A stretch of 64,000 nucleotides of DNA from Panonychus citri. Its lineage: Eukaryota; Arthropoda; Arachnida; Trombidiformes; Tetranychidae. A program made the translations under genes and the position numbers. Where the stretch lies: the NCBI RefSeq assembly GCF_014898815.1, contig NW_026515543.1, positions 3,658,001 to 3,722,000 on the forward strand, given 5' to 3'. Positions 46,515-57,755 of this stretch are shown piece by piece (position 1 is the stretch's first letter; each line of letters opens with the position of its first letter). The notes under the pieces were generated by a model, which worked only from the letters and a program-made list of their open reading frames with translations, made no database searches and was not told the DNA's origin.

Positions 46515-46750
46515 TTAGTGATTAATTAACTGGGTAATTAACAGAGAACCAACGACGATAACAAAGGTCGGTACCAGTGACGAACTGTGGTCTTTATTGC
46601 AACCATCGTCTTTGCAACAATAAACACAATCGTAAAAGTCCTTTGACATATCACATTGTTTTCGAAGATTGAAAATATTATCGAAAGCAGGTTCACGAAA
46701 GTTACATGGGCCAAGAGCACATCCCCTAATTACCTTCATCGGTTTATCTC
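46515..46750 (-). CDS. Ly6/quiver-like GPI-anchored protein, exon 3
   Basis: Encodes residues 65-141 of a 141-residue, Cys-rich small protein. It contains CALGPC, QCDMSKDFYDCVYCCKDDGCN and a C-terminal hydrophobic tail (LVPTFVIVVGSLLI...) preceded by small residues, as expected for a GPI signal. The terminal CC...D...CN pattern is the hallmark of Ly6/uPAR three-finger domains. The whole predicted protein has 12 Cys after the signal peptide. In arthropods such proteins act in septate junctions, sleep/channel regulation (quiver/sleepless) and trafficking; which of these applies is not known. The acceptor is CATCAG| at 46,751. Confidence 0.85.
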
Positions 46751-46841
46751 CTGATGATGAGGATGAGGAACAGAAAAAAAAAGATGACGAAAAATCAATA
46801 ATAATTACCATGTAATTAAGACGACAGATGATTATAATTAC

Positions 46842-46970
46842 CTGATTTCTGCATCCGCACCAAGCAAACATCGTAGGCCTGATTATTTGGACACGTTTTC
46901 AGATCTTCCAGTGGACATGGTTCGGAACCGTAGCTCTCGCAAATGTAACATTTCAGTGCGAACACTTTTC
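46842..46970 (-). CDS. Ly6/quiver-like GPI-anchored protein, exon 2
   Basis: 129-nt internal exon between a CATAG acceptor and a GTAATT donor, with a 91-nt intron to exon 3. It encodes the end of the signal peptide (GKVFA) and the first finger with KCYICESYG, the LU-domain start motif, then CP, TCPNNQ and DVCL. The exon phases (1 in, 1 out) agree with exons 1 and 3. Confidence 0.85.
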
Positions 46971-47676
46971 CTATGATTACTGTCAACAATTAAGAGGAGA
47001 GATGATTAACAATTAGTAATGATTATTGGTTAAATTTTCTATTTTCAATAGATTAGCAGGTTGGTTATTTTCCTCGATTCTTAATATGATATTATCATAT
47101 TCATCTCGTTTAATTGTTGATAGTTGGATTCAAATGATTTGTTGAAAAGAATTGATAACAATTAACTTGAAGAATTAAATGATGCAAGAGAAATAAATTG
47201 TTATTAATAATTCATAAATTTTCTATGTAAATAATATGATTTTCTCATGAATTAGAAATAAATATTGTCATAAATCAATTGAACTAAAGGTAATCAATAA
47301 AATCCAGGGTTCGAGTGAAAGTATTAGAATGATTAATTGAGTTTTATTATTAAATTGCTACAATATGAATGATAAAGTTTGACTGACCACAAGATATTAA
47401 CGAATCAATAATAAGGAGAAATTTTCGCAATTTGTTTTTACCAAGAATAAGATGAAATAATCAATTTATTCATGATGATTATCATGATTGTTTCATAGTT
47501 TCATCATAATGATTTCAGTTGATAATAACTCACCAGAATTATCATCAAAATGATGAAAGAGATAAAAAGTAACGGTAAAATTAAATTCTAAATATAATCA
47601 GTTGGAAGCTTTTGATTTGATTGCTAAGGTTGTTTTTCACTCTAAAAGATGATGATGGTAATGGAAAGATCATCTC

Positions 47677-47679
<3 letters not shown>

Positions 47680-47725
<46 letters not shown>
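47680..47725. repeat. (GA)n microsatellite
   Basis: About 23 GA units, in intron 1 of the Ly6-like gene. Confidence 0.97.
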
Positions 47726-47727
<2 letters not shown>

Positions 47728-48238
47728 TTGAATTTCTCAGAAAGATAATCATGATTTATTAATCAATTTCATCAAAGTGTTTGAGGTTAAAATGAAAGTG
47801 AATGTTATTACCTTAATCATAATTTAGATCAACATTATAAAAGTAAATTTATTCTGTGAATTTCAACCATTTACCTAATTGTATTAGAATTGGATTAAAT
47901 TTGATAAATCGAGTTAATTAAATCTATTTTGTGTCTTATCAGTAAAAACTTGCTTACAATTTGAATTTTCCCTCTCAAAGATAATTAATTAATCATTTTG
48001 TTGACTGTTTACTAATCATTATCGACTTAATTTATATTCAATGTTTACAAGGTGATTACTTGGGAATGATTAATGTCATTGCATTGAGATAATGAGCTGG
48101 GAGGCTACAGGGAGGGTTAAGGTCAAATACAATCATGGTAATGGTGGTGATGATTTTTGGGAGTAGAAATGAGATGAGATTGACAAGAAGTTGATTCTAA
48201 TGGTGATGATTATGTTATGATTAGATTAATTAACTTAC

Positions 48239-48299
48239 CTGTAAGGAAACATGTGACAATGAATGAAAGGTTTAAATGTTTTCTCACCAGCGAAACCAT
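48239..48299 (-). CDS. Ly6/quiver-like GPI-anchored protein, exon 1
   Basis: 61 nt from ATG at 48,299 to CTTACAG|GTAAGT, encoding MVSLVRKHLNLSFIVTCFLT, the core of a signal peptide that continues into exon 2. A 1.27-kb intron follows. The joined protein is 141 residues with all phases consistent. A decayed copy of this exon lies at about 44,490-44,690. Confidence 0.8.
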
Positions 48300-50610
48300 T
48301 TCTAATTGTAATTAAAGGGAATCCAAATGATTTAAAGTATAAATATAATGTTAACTTGATGTTCGACTGATGATGAGGAGATTGTTGAATGTGATGTTCT
48401 GATGATGACAATTAATGGTGATTATATTGTTAGCACAGTTCGATGGATGCATAGATGATGAGAAGAGGAAAATGTATTGATAACAATTTTTAGTCACTTT
48501 AAGAATTGAAAAAGATGAACAATTGAATTTTAAAGGTAAAGAGATACAGAGAGTAACAGTTAGATGATGGGAAAGATGGAGAAGATGAAGGAAAACAAAG
48601 AAGCCTAAATGAAGAGAGAGAGATGATGATGATGATGAGGAGGAAAAAGGAGGAAGATGAAAAGGTGGAAAGAAGAATAAACTAAAAAGAGTGAAGATTT
48701 AATTCACTCTGGTGAAGCTTGTGAATTTCAAACAATTTAAATTGTTTGACACCAATCAAATTGATCAGTCAGTTAATCACTTTCATCAAGATAATGAGAT
48801 TACTAAGTGACAATAAGATAATATAAACATTAAGGTTAATCATTGAGAAGAGTAACCAAAAAGTGTGATCTTAGATTAGCCAAAAATGAACATGTCTTGT
48901 TGACCTAACCAACACTAAATCAACGCTAGATTACAAGTTGTTACCTATCATTTTCATGCTCATCTTCATCTTCATCTTCCTTATTCTCTCTCTTTCTCTT
49001 TCTCTTCCTCTTTCTCTCTTTTCTTTCTCCTTCTCTGTCTTCTATGGTTTACCCAATATTATCAAGCCTGGGCAGGTACAAGGTGAAAAGTACCGTCAAG
49101 ATTTGCTCGAAGAGGAAGAAGACGAGGATGAGGATGAGGATAAACAAGGAAAGTAGGAGGAGACGAAGGAAGAGAAAAAAATTATATTGATGAGGATGAA
49201 GATGCTATGAGCATGATTACTTATTTCTGACTACAAATTTCGCTCCTTGTCTTTATCTTTTGTCTATTTTACGTTTTCTCTGTTCCTGATTACTATGAAT
49301 ATCTTTTTTTATTTTTCCATGGTCACAATTAAGGTGAGAGATGAGGAGTAAGTAAGTGATGGATGATAATAAGCTCACTTGGATCTCCAGAGGAAAATCA
49401 TTGACGATGATGAGAGAAAGTGATTATCATCGATGGCTCATCAATTTTTCCAATCAAACTTCAACATTTCACCTTCGATTGGAACTCATTAACTGTTGAT
49501 AAAACTCTCGATTACTTTTCTGATCACAACCATTATAAGAAGATAAATTAGTCTTGTTGTGAAACAAGTCAATTAATCAATCACTTTGATAATTAACTGA
49601 ACATTTTTCTCAATCGGATTTCATGTTTCGTTTTACACATTTACTACCTGGTTCGTTTTGATTAACAGTAATCAACCATAAAGATTAGAGAGGGAGAGAG
49701 GAATTAATTTCCGATTGTGTTACGATAATTATTTGCAAGATTAGTTAAAATTAACTGAAAGTTAATTCATGATGTGTGATGATTATAATCTTATTGGAGA
49801 TAATGTTGAGAAAAACAAAGGTGGTGAATGTGTTATTGATTCTGACGACGAATAAATTAACAGTATTATCCCAGAAGTGAATTAAAATCAATTACAATTG
49901 AGATTTTCACTTGAGGGCTTGAAATTCAGATTCTTGGTCTTTTTTTCCGCTTCTTTGTGTTTCCCATTTCGGTTATAACTTTCTCTTGAAATGATTATTG
50001 CAACAATCAAGTTACTAATCATTTATCGTAGTAGTTGCCCTCCATTAAATCATGGACGAGAGAGAGAGAGAGAGAGAGAAAAGTGTGAACATGTATGGAT
50101 GAAAAATCCTTGATAAATTCAATGACAATCATGATGGCGAATCAAGTTTTAGCTTTTCTTTTTACTTTTCTTTATCATCTCTTTCTTAATCTTTATCTTC
50201 TGCTGAATTATTTGATTTTCTTGTTATTTTCTTTTTTTTCGTCTCACAAAAAAACTAAAGTCATTCAAGTTTATTCATCATGAATCAGGGTAGAGCTGCA
50301 ATCTACCTCTACTCTGAGGGTCAGAATTGAAATACGCGAATCAGAATTTGTTTCATTCTATCGGCACCAGATGTCGACACTCAAGCGGAATTGCTTTTAG
50401 GCCTTTTAATTGGACAAATTGAACATAAAGATTTGTTTTGTTTTGAAGAAACAAAAATTTTCCTTCAAAATAAGTGATAAATTTTCATTAATTATTTAAG
50501 TTTTCTTGGTGTTTTTTATATAATTGTTGTTACCTACAAATCTAGGAACATTGCGTACCAATAAATACTTGGATTATTGTGTTTTTCTTTGTTCGTAATC
50601 GACTAAAAAA
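48300..50610. other. Intergenic region between Ly6-like gene and RNF5-like gene
   Basis: AT-rich with GAT and GA tracts (a short (GA)n run at 50,058-50,079). The segment up to about 48,470 is shared with the decayed copy at 44.5-44.7 kb and probably includes the 5' UTR and promoter of the Ly6-like gene. No credible coding frame. Confidence 0.5.
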
Positions 50611-51138
50611 ATGACTGGTGAAGGGCAAGGAGACACTTCCAGCCGGGAAAGTAACGACGGTTCTTTTGATTGTAATATCTGTTTGGACACTGCTAAAGAT
50701 GCTGTTGTTTCCATGTGTGGTCACTTATTTTGTTGGCCGTGTTTGTATCAATGGTTAGAAACTAAGCCTACACGTCAGGTTTGCCCTGTTTGCAAGGCCT
50801 TAATATCTCGAGATAAGGTTACACCTATTTATGGTCGTGGATCATCAAGACGTGATCCCAGGGACACATTACCACCAAGGCCACCCGGTCAACGGACTGA
50901 ACCAGAACCTCATCCATCAACCTCTTTCCCTGGATTCGGTTTTGGTGATGGAGGTTTCCATATGTCATTCGGTATTGGTGCCTTTCCATTCGGTTATTTC
51001 TCCTCTACAATATTCAACTTTGGTGACACAAGACCAGCCCCTTCACCCACAAACCCCGATTACCTAGAAGATGCTCTTCTGAGTAAAATGTTTTTCTTTG
51101 TGGCCATGATACTACTTTTCTATCTTCTCGTGGCATAG
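50611..51138 (+). CDS. RING finger E3 ubiquitin ligase, RNF5/RNF185 family
   Basis: A 175-residue single-exon protein, the usual length for RNF5 (about 180) and RNF185 (about 190). It has an N-terminal C3HC4 RING at residues 21-61 (C21, C24, C36, H38, C41, C44, C58, C61) with the family signature CNICLDTAKDAVVSMCGHLFC. A PIYGRGS motif, a Pro-rich and then Phe/Gly-rich linker follow, ending in a C-terminal membrane anchor (about 158-174). Proteins of this family sit in the ER and outer mitochondrial membranes and ubiquitinate misfolded proteins for ER-associated degradation. All RING ligands are present. RNF5 and RNF185 cannot be told apart here; arthropods generally have a single co-orthologue. 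Confidence 0.95.
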   Translation: MTGEGQGDTSSRESNDGSFDCNICLDTAKDAVVSMCGHLFCWPCLYQWLETKPTRQVCPVCKALISRDKVTPIYGRGSSRRDPRDTLPPRPPGQRTEPEPHPSTSFPGFGFGDGGFHMSFGIGAFPFGYFSSTIFNFGDTRPAPSPTNPDYLEDALLSKMFFFVAMILLFYLLVA

Positions 51139-51858
51139 CGTGTTACCCAAAAGAGTTAGATTTCCATAGGTGTTAAGTGAAACAAAAAACTATTGACACA
51201 ATTTACATTCAAAACCAAGTGAAACTTCAAATCGGTGAAGTAAAATAAGTCAAACCAATACTAAAAAAGAATCCAAACTTTCTCATCAATCAATTGACAA
51301 CAAAAAAAACATCAGAAAAAGGTTTATTTCTAATCAATAATTTTTCAATCAATTCAATTTCTCATAAACAACATCACTATAATAACCATCTGATTTATAC
51401 TAGAAAGAGAGAGAAAAGGATCAAGAGGTAATTAAGTGATTAACTGCTTTTGGAATATCAGTTTATTATGGTTGCAATGCACTGGATTATCAAAGGAAAT
51501 GTTTCATTGCAATGAAAAGGATTCACAATTTGCTTATTTCATCTTTTATATGGTTGTTTTCTTCATCTTCATTTTCTTACATCATTCCTCTTCTCTCTCC
51601 ATCTATTAATTGTTATCACTTTTTTCGCTCTTTCAAGTATTATAAACTCATCGCATTTGATTGTAACATTAAGAGAAAAGCCGATGGATTTAATAATCTA
51701 AATCGAAATCGATACGTAGACCCTTATGTCTATTTCCAATGTAATGATCAATTGACCAGCATCTGAGTTTCTCTCAATTTTTCTCATGGGTTTTCTCATC
51801 TATTGTAAGAAAACAAGAAACTATTTTTTCTGTTAAATCTTTATTCAATCCTGTAATA
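51139..51858. other. 3' flank of the RNF5-like gene
   Basis: Probably 3' UTR and spacer. An 84-codon plus-strand frame at 51,512-51,766 starts with a hydrophobic stretch, but is Ser/Phe-rich with no family resemblance and could be chance. From about 51,859 the sequence is shared with 43,729 onwards. Confidence 0.4.
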
Positions 51859-52125
51859 AATTCTGTCACATTTCATTTTTCCCTTTAATTGAACTCATTG
51901 AATTTTCATGGTGACATTTTATTTATTATTTTTATTCATCAGTGTAAAGACAATTTTACACCTCGATGAGAGATGACGAGGTTTTATGTTAAAGAAGACA
52001 AATATATCACATGTAGGCTACATCAAATTAGTTTAATGATTGGTTTGTATTTGTGTTTACGTCTCATCAGATTTTACCAATTTTACGAAGAGGAAGAAAC
52101 TTTTGTCGCTTTTGTCGTTTTTACC

Positions 52126-53903
52126 TCAGAAATAACCTTGAGGTGAAGGGCCACCGTTGAATGGCACCTGATCGGGCATCACTTGTGGGTAACCTCCCAT
52201 TCGAGGATTGAATTGTGGGTGCATAGAACCATCGTTAATGGGAGCATTATACCTCGGCATTCCCATGTCCCCTGGCATTCGCATTCGATGATTGTTCATG
52301 TAATTATCGCCTGGATTCATGAATGGAGGTTGTTGTTGTTGTTGTTGTTGTTGTGGCGGTGGTGGATGTGGACCATTATCCATACGAGGGCCACCATAAT
52401 TGTATGGGCTACAATTCATCATGTTGGCAGGTCTCATAGGTGGATCCAAGGGTCCTGGTCCAGGTCCAGAAATTGAGCCGTTTCCAGGTATTAAACCTGG
52501 TCCATTGGGTGGCACACGATTACCCTCATCGTAGGGAAATGAGTATCTTTGAGGACCCTCTGAACCCATGAATCTTTGATTTGGATCATAAGGTGCAACA
52601 CAATTCGGTGAGGGATTAGGAAATCTTGGATTTAAGTTATTGTTGTTGGTCATAAATTGAGAACCATTATCAAGTGAATTAGGAGGGAAATGATGTGGTG
52701 CTGAGTTATTCATATTATTAACATTTACAGTGGTCGAATCAGGACCATTATTATTATTATTGTTATTGTTATTTTGATGAATTTTCGTTTTCTTTGCTTG
52801 ATTTGGTGAAGTTGTTGTGGACACTGAAGATGGACCACTTGTCGGAGTACGAGAGAGCGATGGTGAAGGACCACCGGGAGTCGGAGTGATACTTGTAGAT
52901 CCAGGTTTAGGTGGATTCATTGATGGAGATGACATTGAGAGACCATTGTCTCCCGAAGGTGTTGGTGGACCAGGACTTGCATATGAAGCTAATCGCATAT
53001 TACTAGGAACCATTCCTGGTCCACCAGGATTATTACCACCGGTTGAGTTGTACTGTTGTTGTTGTTGCTGCTGCTGCTGTTGTTGTTGCTGTTGTTGTCT
53101 TGATGGATGAAGCTGTGATGGCATGGACATTGAATTGTTAACATTCATTGGTGAAGAAAGTGAAGGTGAAGGTAGGTTTCTGTAACCTTGATTGTATGGA
53201 GGTGGACCTTGTATCAAAGCTCCTGGACTTGGAGCGATATTAGGATTCGGACTACTCATTGATGATGAACTTTGTGACATTGGTGAGTGAGAATTGTTAG
53301 CATTAGCTGCCGGACTTTGATTCTTTTGCCTGCTTCTCTTATTTGTGGGTGCCTGTGGTGGTTGTTGAGGTTGAGGTTGTGATTGAAGTTGAAGTTGTGG
53401 CGGTAGTTGTTGTAAGTGAGGAGGAAGTTGTTGTTGTTGGAGATGTTGAATATGTAAATGCTGTTGATGCTGCTGTTGTTGGTGATGTTGATGATGCCCT
53501 GGAGGCAAAGGTACATGAGACGGTTGCATTCCTGGACTAGGGCCTTGACACGGTCCATGTCCGGGTGGACCATTCATAACATGATGGACAACAGGTAAGC
53601 CACCGGGTCCTGGTCCATGATTGGGTGGTCCGTTCATACCATGCATTGGTCCTCCCATATTAGGACCTGGACCATGTCCACCATTTCCAGGACCATTCGT
53701 AGGACCTGGTGGTCCAGACATCATGTGCTGATTGTTCATCATGTTTTCCATCTTAACTGGACCATTGTCAAATGGTGGAGTCATTTTTTGTAAATTTTGT
53801 AAATGAGGTGATGTACCGGCTTCCCCTGAGTTGTGCATTATTATTCCGGGATGATTACCATGTGGCTGTGGTTGTGGTTGATTACCAAGTTGATTACCAG
53901 CTT
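52126..53903 (-). CDS. Q/P/N/G-rich coactivator-like protein, exon 2 (duplicate of exon 1)
   Basis: Second coding exon of a predicted 1,225-residue protein, spliced in phase from exon 1 (acceptor CGTCAG at 53,904). It opens with EAGNQLGNQPQPQPHGNH, then Met/Gly/Pro/Asn-rich sequence. It then repeats almost exactly the exon 1 block from KNQSPAANANNSHSPMSQ to the QFNPRMGGYP region, including a long Gln run. Compared with exon 1 it lacks a block of about 65 residues (the GICQSPDVCKGEP... to ...GFHDFTS region). It ends at TGA 52,126-52,128 after PSPQGYF. Alternatively this exon could belong to a separate tandem gene, but the matching splice phase favours one gene. Confidence 0.75.
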
Positions 53904-54479
53904 CTGACGGGAAAATTAATTATACGGTTATTATTTATAATCAAATATCTAACGAAATGATTAATAACAATAAAAAAGAAATACAATTTCATATCAACTT
54001 TGAAAGGAAAAGAGCAAATATGAAACAACTAAAGATAAGAAACTTGATTGAATTTTAATCTATGCAATATAATGTAATACGCTATAAATGTTCAAGACAA
54101 CTATTGATTCATTAATTGATATTGAAACTAATAAGTAGCAACCAAAATTTCATGACATTCTGAACTAGATTGAGTTAAAGATAATTAAAAGCCAACATGT
54201 GAACATGGACAAAAATTCAACATTCATATCTGAGAGTCTCAGTTATTGAAAGATAAATATACAGCATCAAAGGTGAAGTTATGTATTTTTTTCATTCATA
54301 TAAAACAAATGGGGAAAAAGATGCGCAGAAACACAACAGAATCACAACCTCACTTTCGATGCTGTTTATTGAAAGATGAAAAAAGCTCGAAAAGAGTAAC
54401 TAAAATGCTTATGATTAAATTGAAGGAAATTTTGATTCTCTAACTGGCTATTTAAAAATGAACAAAAAGAGATACTCAC

Positions 54480-56379
54480 CTAAATTACCCTTAATGAATT
54501 GATTACCATGAGGTCCAGGGCCACCATTAAACGGTATCTGATTAGGTATCATTTGTGGGTAACCTCCCATTCGAGGAATGAATTGTGGGTGCATAGAACC
54601 ATCGTTAATGGGAGCATTATACCTCGGCATTCCCATGTCCCCTGGCATTCGCATTCGATGATTGTTCATGTAATTATCGCCTGGATTCATGAATGGAGGT
54701 TGTTGTTGCTGTTGTTGTTGTTGTTGTGGCGGTGGTGGATGTGGACCATTATCCATACGAGGGCCACCATAATTGTATGGGCTACAATTCATCATGTTGG
54801 CAGGTCTCATTGGTGGATCCAAGGGTCCAGGTCCAGGTCCAGGTCCGGGTCCAGGTCCAGAGCCAGGTCCAGGTCCAGGACCTGAAATTGAGCCGTTTCC
54901 AGGCATTAAACCTGGTCCATTGGGTGGCACACGATTACCCTCATCGTAGGGAGAAAATGAGTATCTTTGAGGACCCTCGGAACCCATGAACCTTTGATTT
55001 GTATCATAAGGTGCAACACAATTCGGTGAGGGATTAGGAAATCTTGGATTTAAGTTATTGTTGTTGGTCATAAATTGAGAACCATTATCAAGTGAATTAG
55101 GAGGGAAATGATGTGGTGATGTAAAATCGTGAAAACCTGAATCTAAGTCAGGAGGTGATATTAAGTCATTATCTCGCGCTGAAGTATTTGGTTGACGTTG
55201 GATAGTTAATTCCTGACCACCAAAGGTATCAAGATACTGAATTTGTTGAGGTGATGGAACTGGCATTAATTGAGGTTCTCCTTTACAAACGTCAGGCGAC
55301 TGGCAGATACCCATTAAGTGAGGTGCTGAGTTATTCATATTATTAATATTTACAGTGGTCGAATCAGGACCATTATTATTGTTATTGTGATGAATTTTCG
55401 TTTTCTTTGCTTGATTTGGTGAAGTTGTTGTGGACACTGAAGATGGACCACTTGTCGGAGTACGAGAGAGCGATGGTGAAGGACCACCGGGAGTCGGAGT
55501 GATACTTGTAGATCCAGGTTTAGGTGGATTCATTGATGGAGATGACATTGAGAGACCATTATCTCCCGAAGGTGTTGGTGGACCAGGACTTGCATATGAA
55601 GCTAATCGCATATTACTAGGAACCATTCCTGGTCCACCAGGATTATTACCACCGGTTGAGTTGTACTGTTGTTGTTGTTGCTGCTGCTGCTGCTGTTGTT
55701 GTTGCTGTTGTTGTCTTGATGGATGAAGCTGTGATGGCATGGACATTGAATTGTTAACATTCATTGGTGAAGAAAGTGAAGGTGAAGGTAGGTTTCTGTA
55801 ACCTTGATTGTATGGAGGTGGACCTTGTATCAAAGCTCCTGGACTTGGAGCGATATTAGGATTCGGACTACTCATTGATGATGAACTTTGTGACATTGGT
55901 GAGTGAGAATTGTTAGCATTAGCTGCCGGACTTTGATTCTTTTCCCTTTTTCTCTTGGTAGGTGCCTGTGGGGGTTGTTGTTGTTGAGGTTGAGGTTGCG
56001 ATTGAAGTTGAGGTGGTGGAGGTTGTTGTTGCTGTAATTGCCGCTGAAGATGTTGCTGATGTGATGGCTGCTGTTGAAGGTGTTGTTGATGCTGTTGCTG
56101 CTGAATTTGTAGCGGCTGTTGAAGCGGGGATTGTTGATGTTGAAGTGGTGGAGGTTGTTGTGACTGTTGTTGTGCTTGTTGTTGTGAGCCTTGTGATGGA
56201 TGTGGTGATACTTGTTGCTGTTGTTGAGGCGCTTGAGGTGTCATGGACATTTGATTAGGTTGTGCTCGCAATATAGCATCCCCAATCGCATCTATACAAT
56301 CTAATTTTGCTTGTCTTGTTGTCAAATTATCTTCACTTCTATTCCACTGCACTTCAACATTATGAAAATTAGTCCCCAT
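54480..56379 (-). CDS. Q/P/N/G-rich coactivator-like protein, exon 1
   Basis: Encodes residues 1-633. The first ~40 residues (MGTNFHNVEVQWNRSEDN... then a DAIGDAILRAQ helix) are the only non-repetitive, conserved-looking part. Next come a Gln/Pro-rich region, a KRKREK basic cluster (possible nuclear localisation signal), Ser/Pro/Asn-rich blocks, a 17-Gln run, and an acidic/Pro segment with ISPPDLDSGFHDF. The C-terminal part is Pro/Gly/Met/Asn-rich, including a GPGPGPGS repeat. Such composition is typical of nuclear transcriptional coactivators and Mediator- or SWI/SNF-associated proteins, but I cannot assign a family. The donor TTTAG|GTGAGT at 54,479 joins exon 2 in phase. Without splicing the frame would read only 10 residues further. 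Confidence 0.75.
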
Positions 56380-57705
56380 CTTGATTTTTCACTTAATATA
56401 AAAACAAACCACCTTATTTGTCAGTTAAATGATGGTACACGTTAGTAGACACAAAATTAACACCAATCAACAATAATAAAACATTTAATTTAAATCATTT
56501 TCCATCAATTTAATCACACAGAAACTAAAACTTGATTTTTCTTTGTATTAACAGAGAGAGTAATAGAGTAAGACCTTAACTCAGTACTCTTAACAAATTC
56601 TTCTAATAGCTGGCGCTTTATTCTTTTTACGCGCGGTTTTTAAAATGAAGTGAAAACTGGAATTCTAATTTAAATTCTCAATTGTTTGATTTACAGTAAT
56701 CGAGAATAAAAATTAACTAAACAAAAATGAATATATGAAAGGGTTGATTAGGAAATCAGTTATCTAATCATAAAATGATTGAATTCTGATGGAATCAGAA
56801 AAGGGAAAGGGAAAGTATTAAAAAAAATACTCGAGATGAAAGTTGCCTCCAAAAAGTAATTACAACAATTAACTAATACTGATTTCTAGTTAATAGTAAT
56901 ATTTATATAATAATTAATCTTTGCCTTTCACCTAAAGATTAAACCAGATAAATATGTACCAATTAAAAAACGATTAGCAATTAACTATATATATAAAGTA
57001 AGAGACTAATATTCAAGTTCAGTGACATTGAAGTTAAACTAATTTAGTTCCAACAAATAACTCAAGGTTATTATTAGATAAAACTTTTTACCAGAAAAAT
57101 TTTTTCTATGAGATTTATCAGACTAAATAAGAATCAACAATCAACAATATGGTTACAATTAAATCAAAATGAACGATATGAAGCTGAAAAAATGAGAAAA
57201 CAAAAGTAAAGACAGAGAAATGACCACAATTGTTTCCATTATTAACTAATTACTATCAAGCCTCAACTAAATCAAAGTGCTAAGAAAAGAAATACAATAA
57301 ACTGAAAAAAAAGAGTAACAATCAAAATGATAAAAAGAAATGAAGCAAAAAATCAAACAGAAAATCAACAAAAAAAAACAATTCAATCAAAAAATAGAGA
57401 AAAAAGTTAAAAAAAGTTTGAGCTTCAATCGAAAGTAAATTGTTGTAAGTCAACAAATCAATGGCAGTTCAACCTTAATGAATAAGTGGCTAATAATTAA
57501 ATCTAATTGTTTGTTTGATGAAACAATTTAAATGGAGAAAACAAAAGGTAAACCCAAACTCCCCTGGAGAAGCAATAACAAAATCGGACGCGAAGAAAAA
57601 AACATTGACCATGAAAATTAGTTCATCTTAGAGCTTAAGACTTTATCTTCATCATTATAATTACCAGTAGCATGGAGGATGAAGAAGATGATGATGATGA
57701 AAGAA

Positions 57706-57755
<50 letters not shown>

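Noticed and set aside
51512..51766. 84-codon plus-strand frame with hydrophobic start after the RNF5-like gene
   Set aside because: Ser/Phe-rich composition, no conserved motif, and a position in a likely 3' UTR; kept only as a remark.
52183..52476. Plus-strand open frames opposite the Q/P-rich exons (also at 52,817-53,110 and 55,430-55,726)
   Set aside because: Antisense shadows of CAG/CAA and Gly/Pro codon repeats (poly-Cys, poly-Leu, poly-Val).
53660..53706. AGGACCT motifs in the Q/P-rich gene
   Set aside because: They come from Gly-Pro codons in a low-complexity coding region and have no flanking inverted arms.
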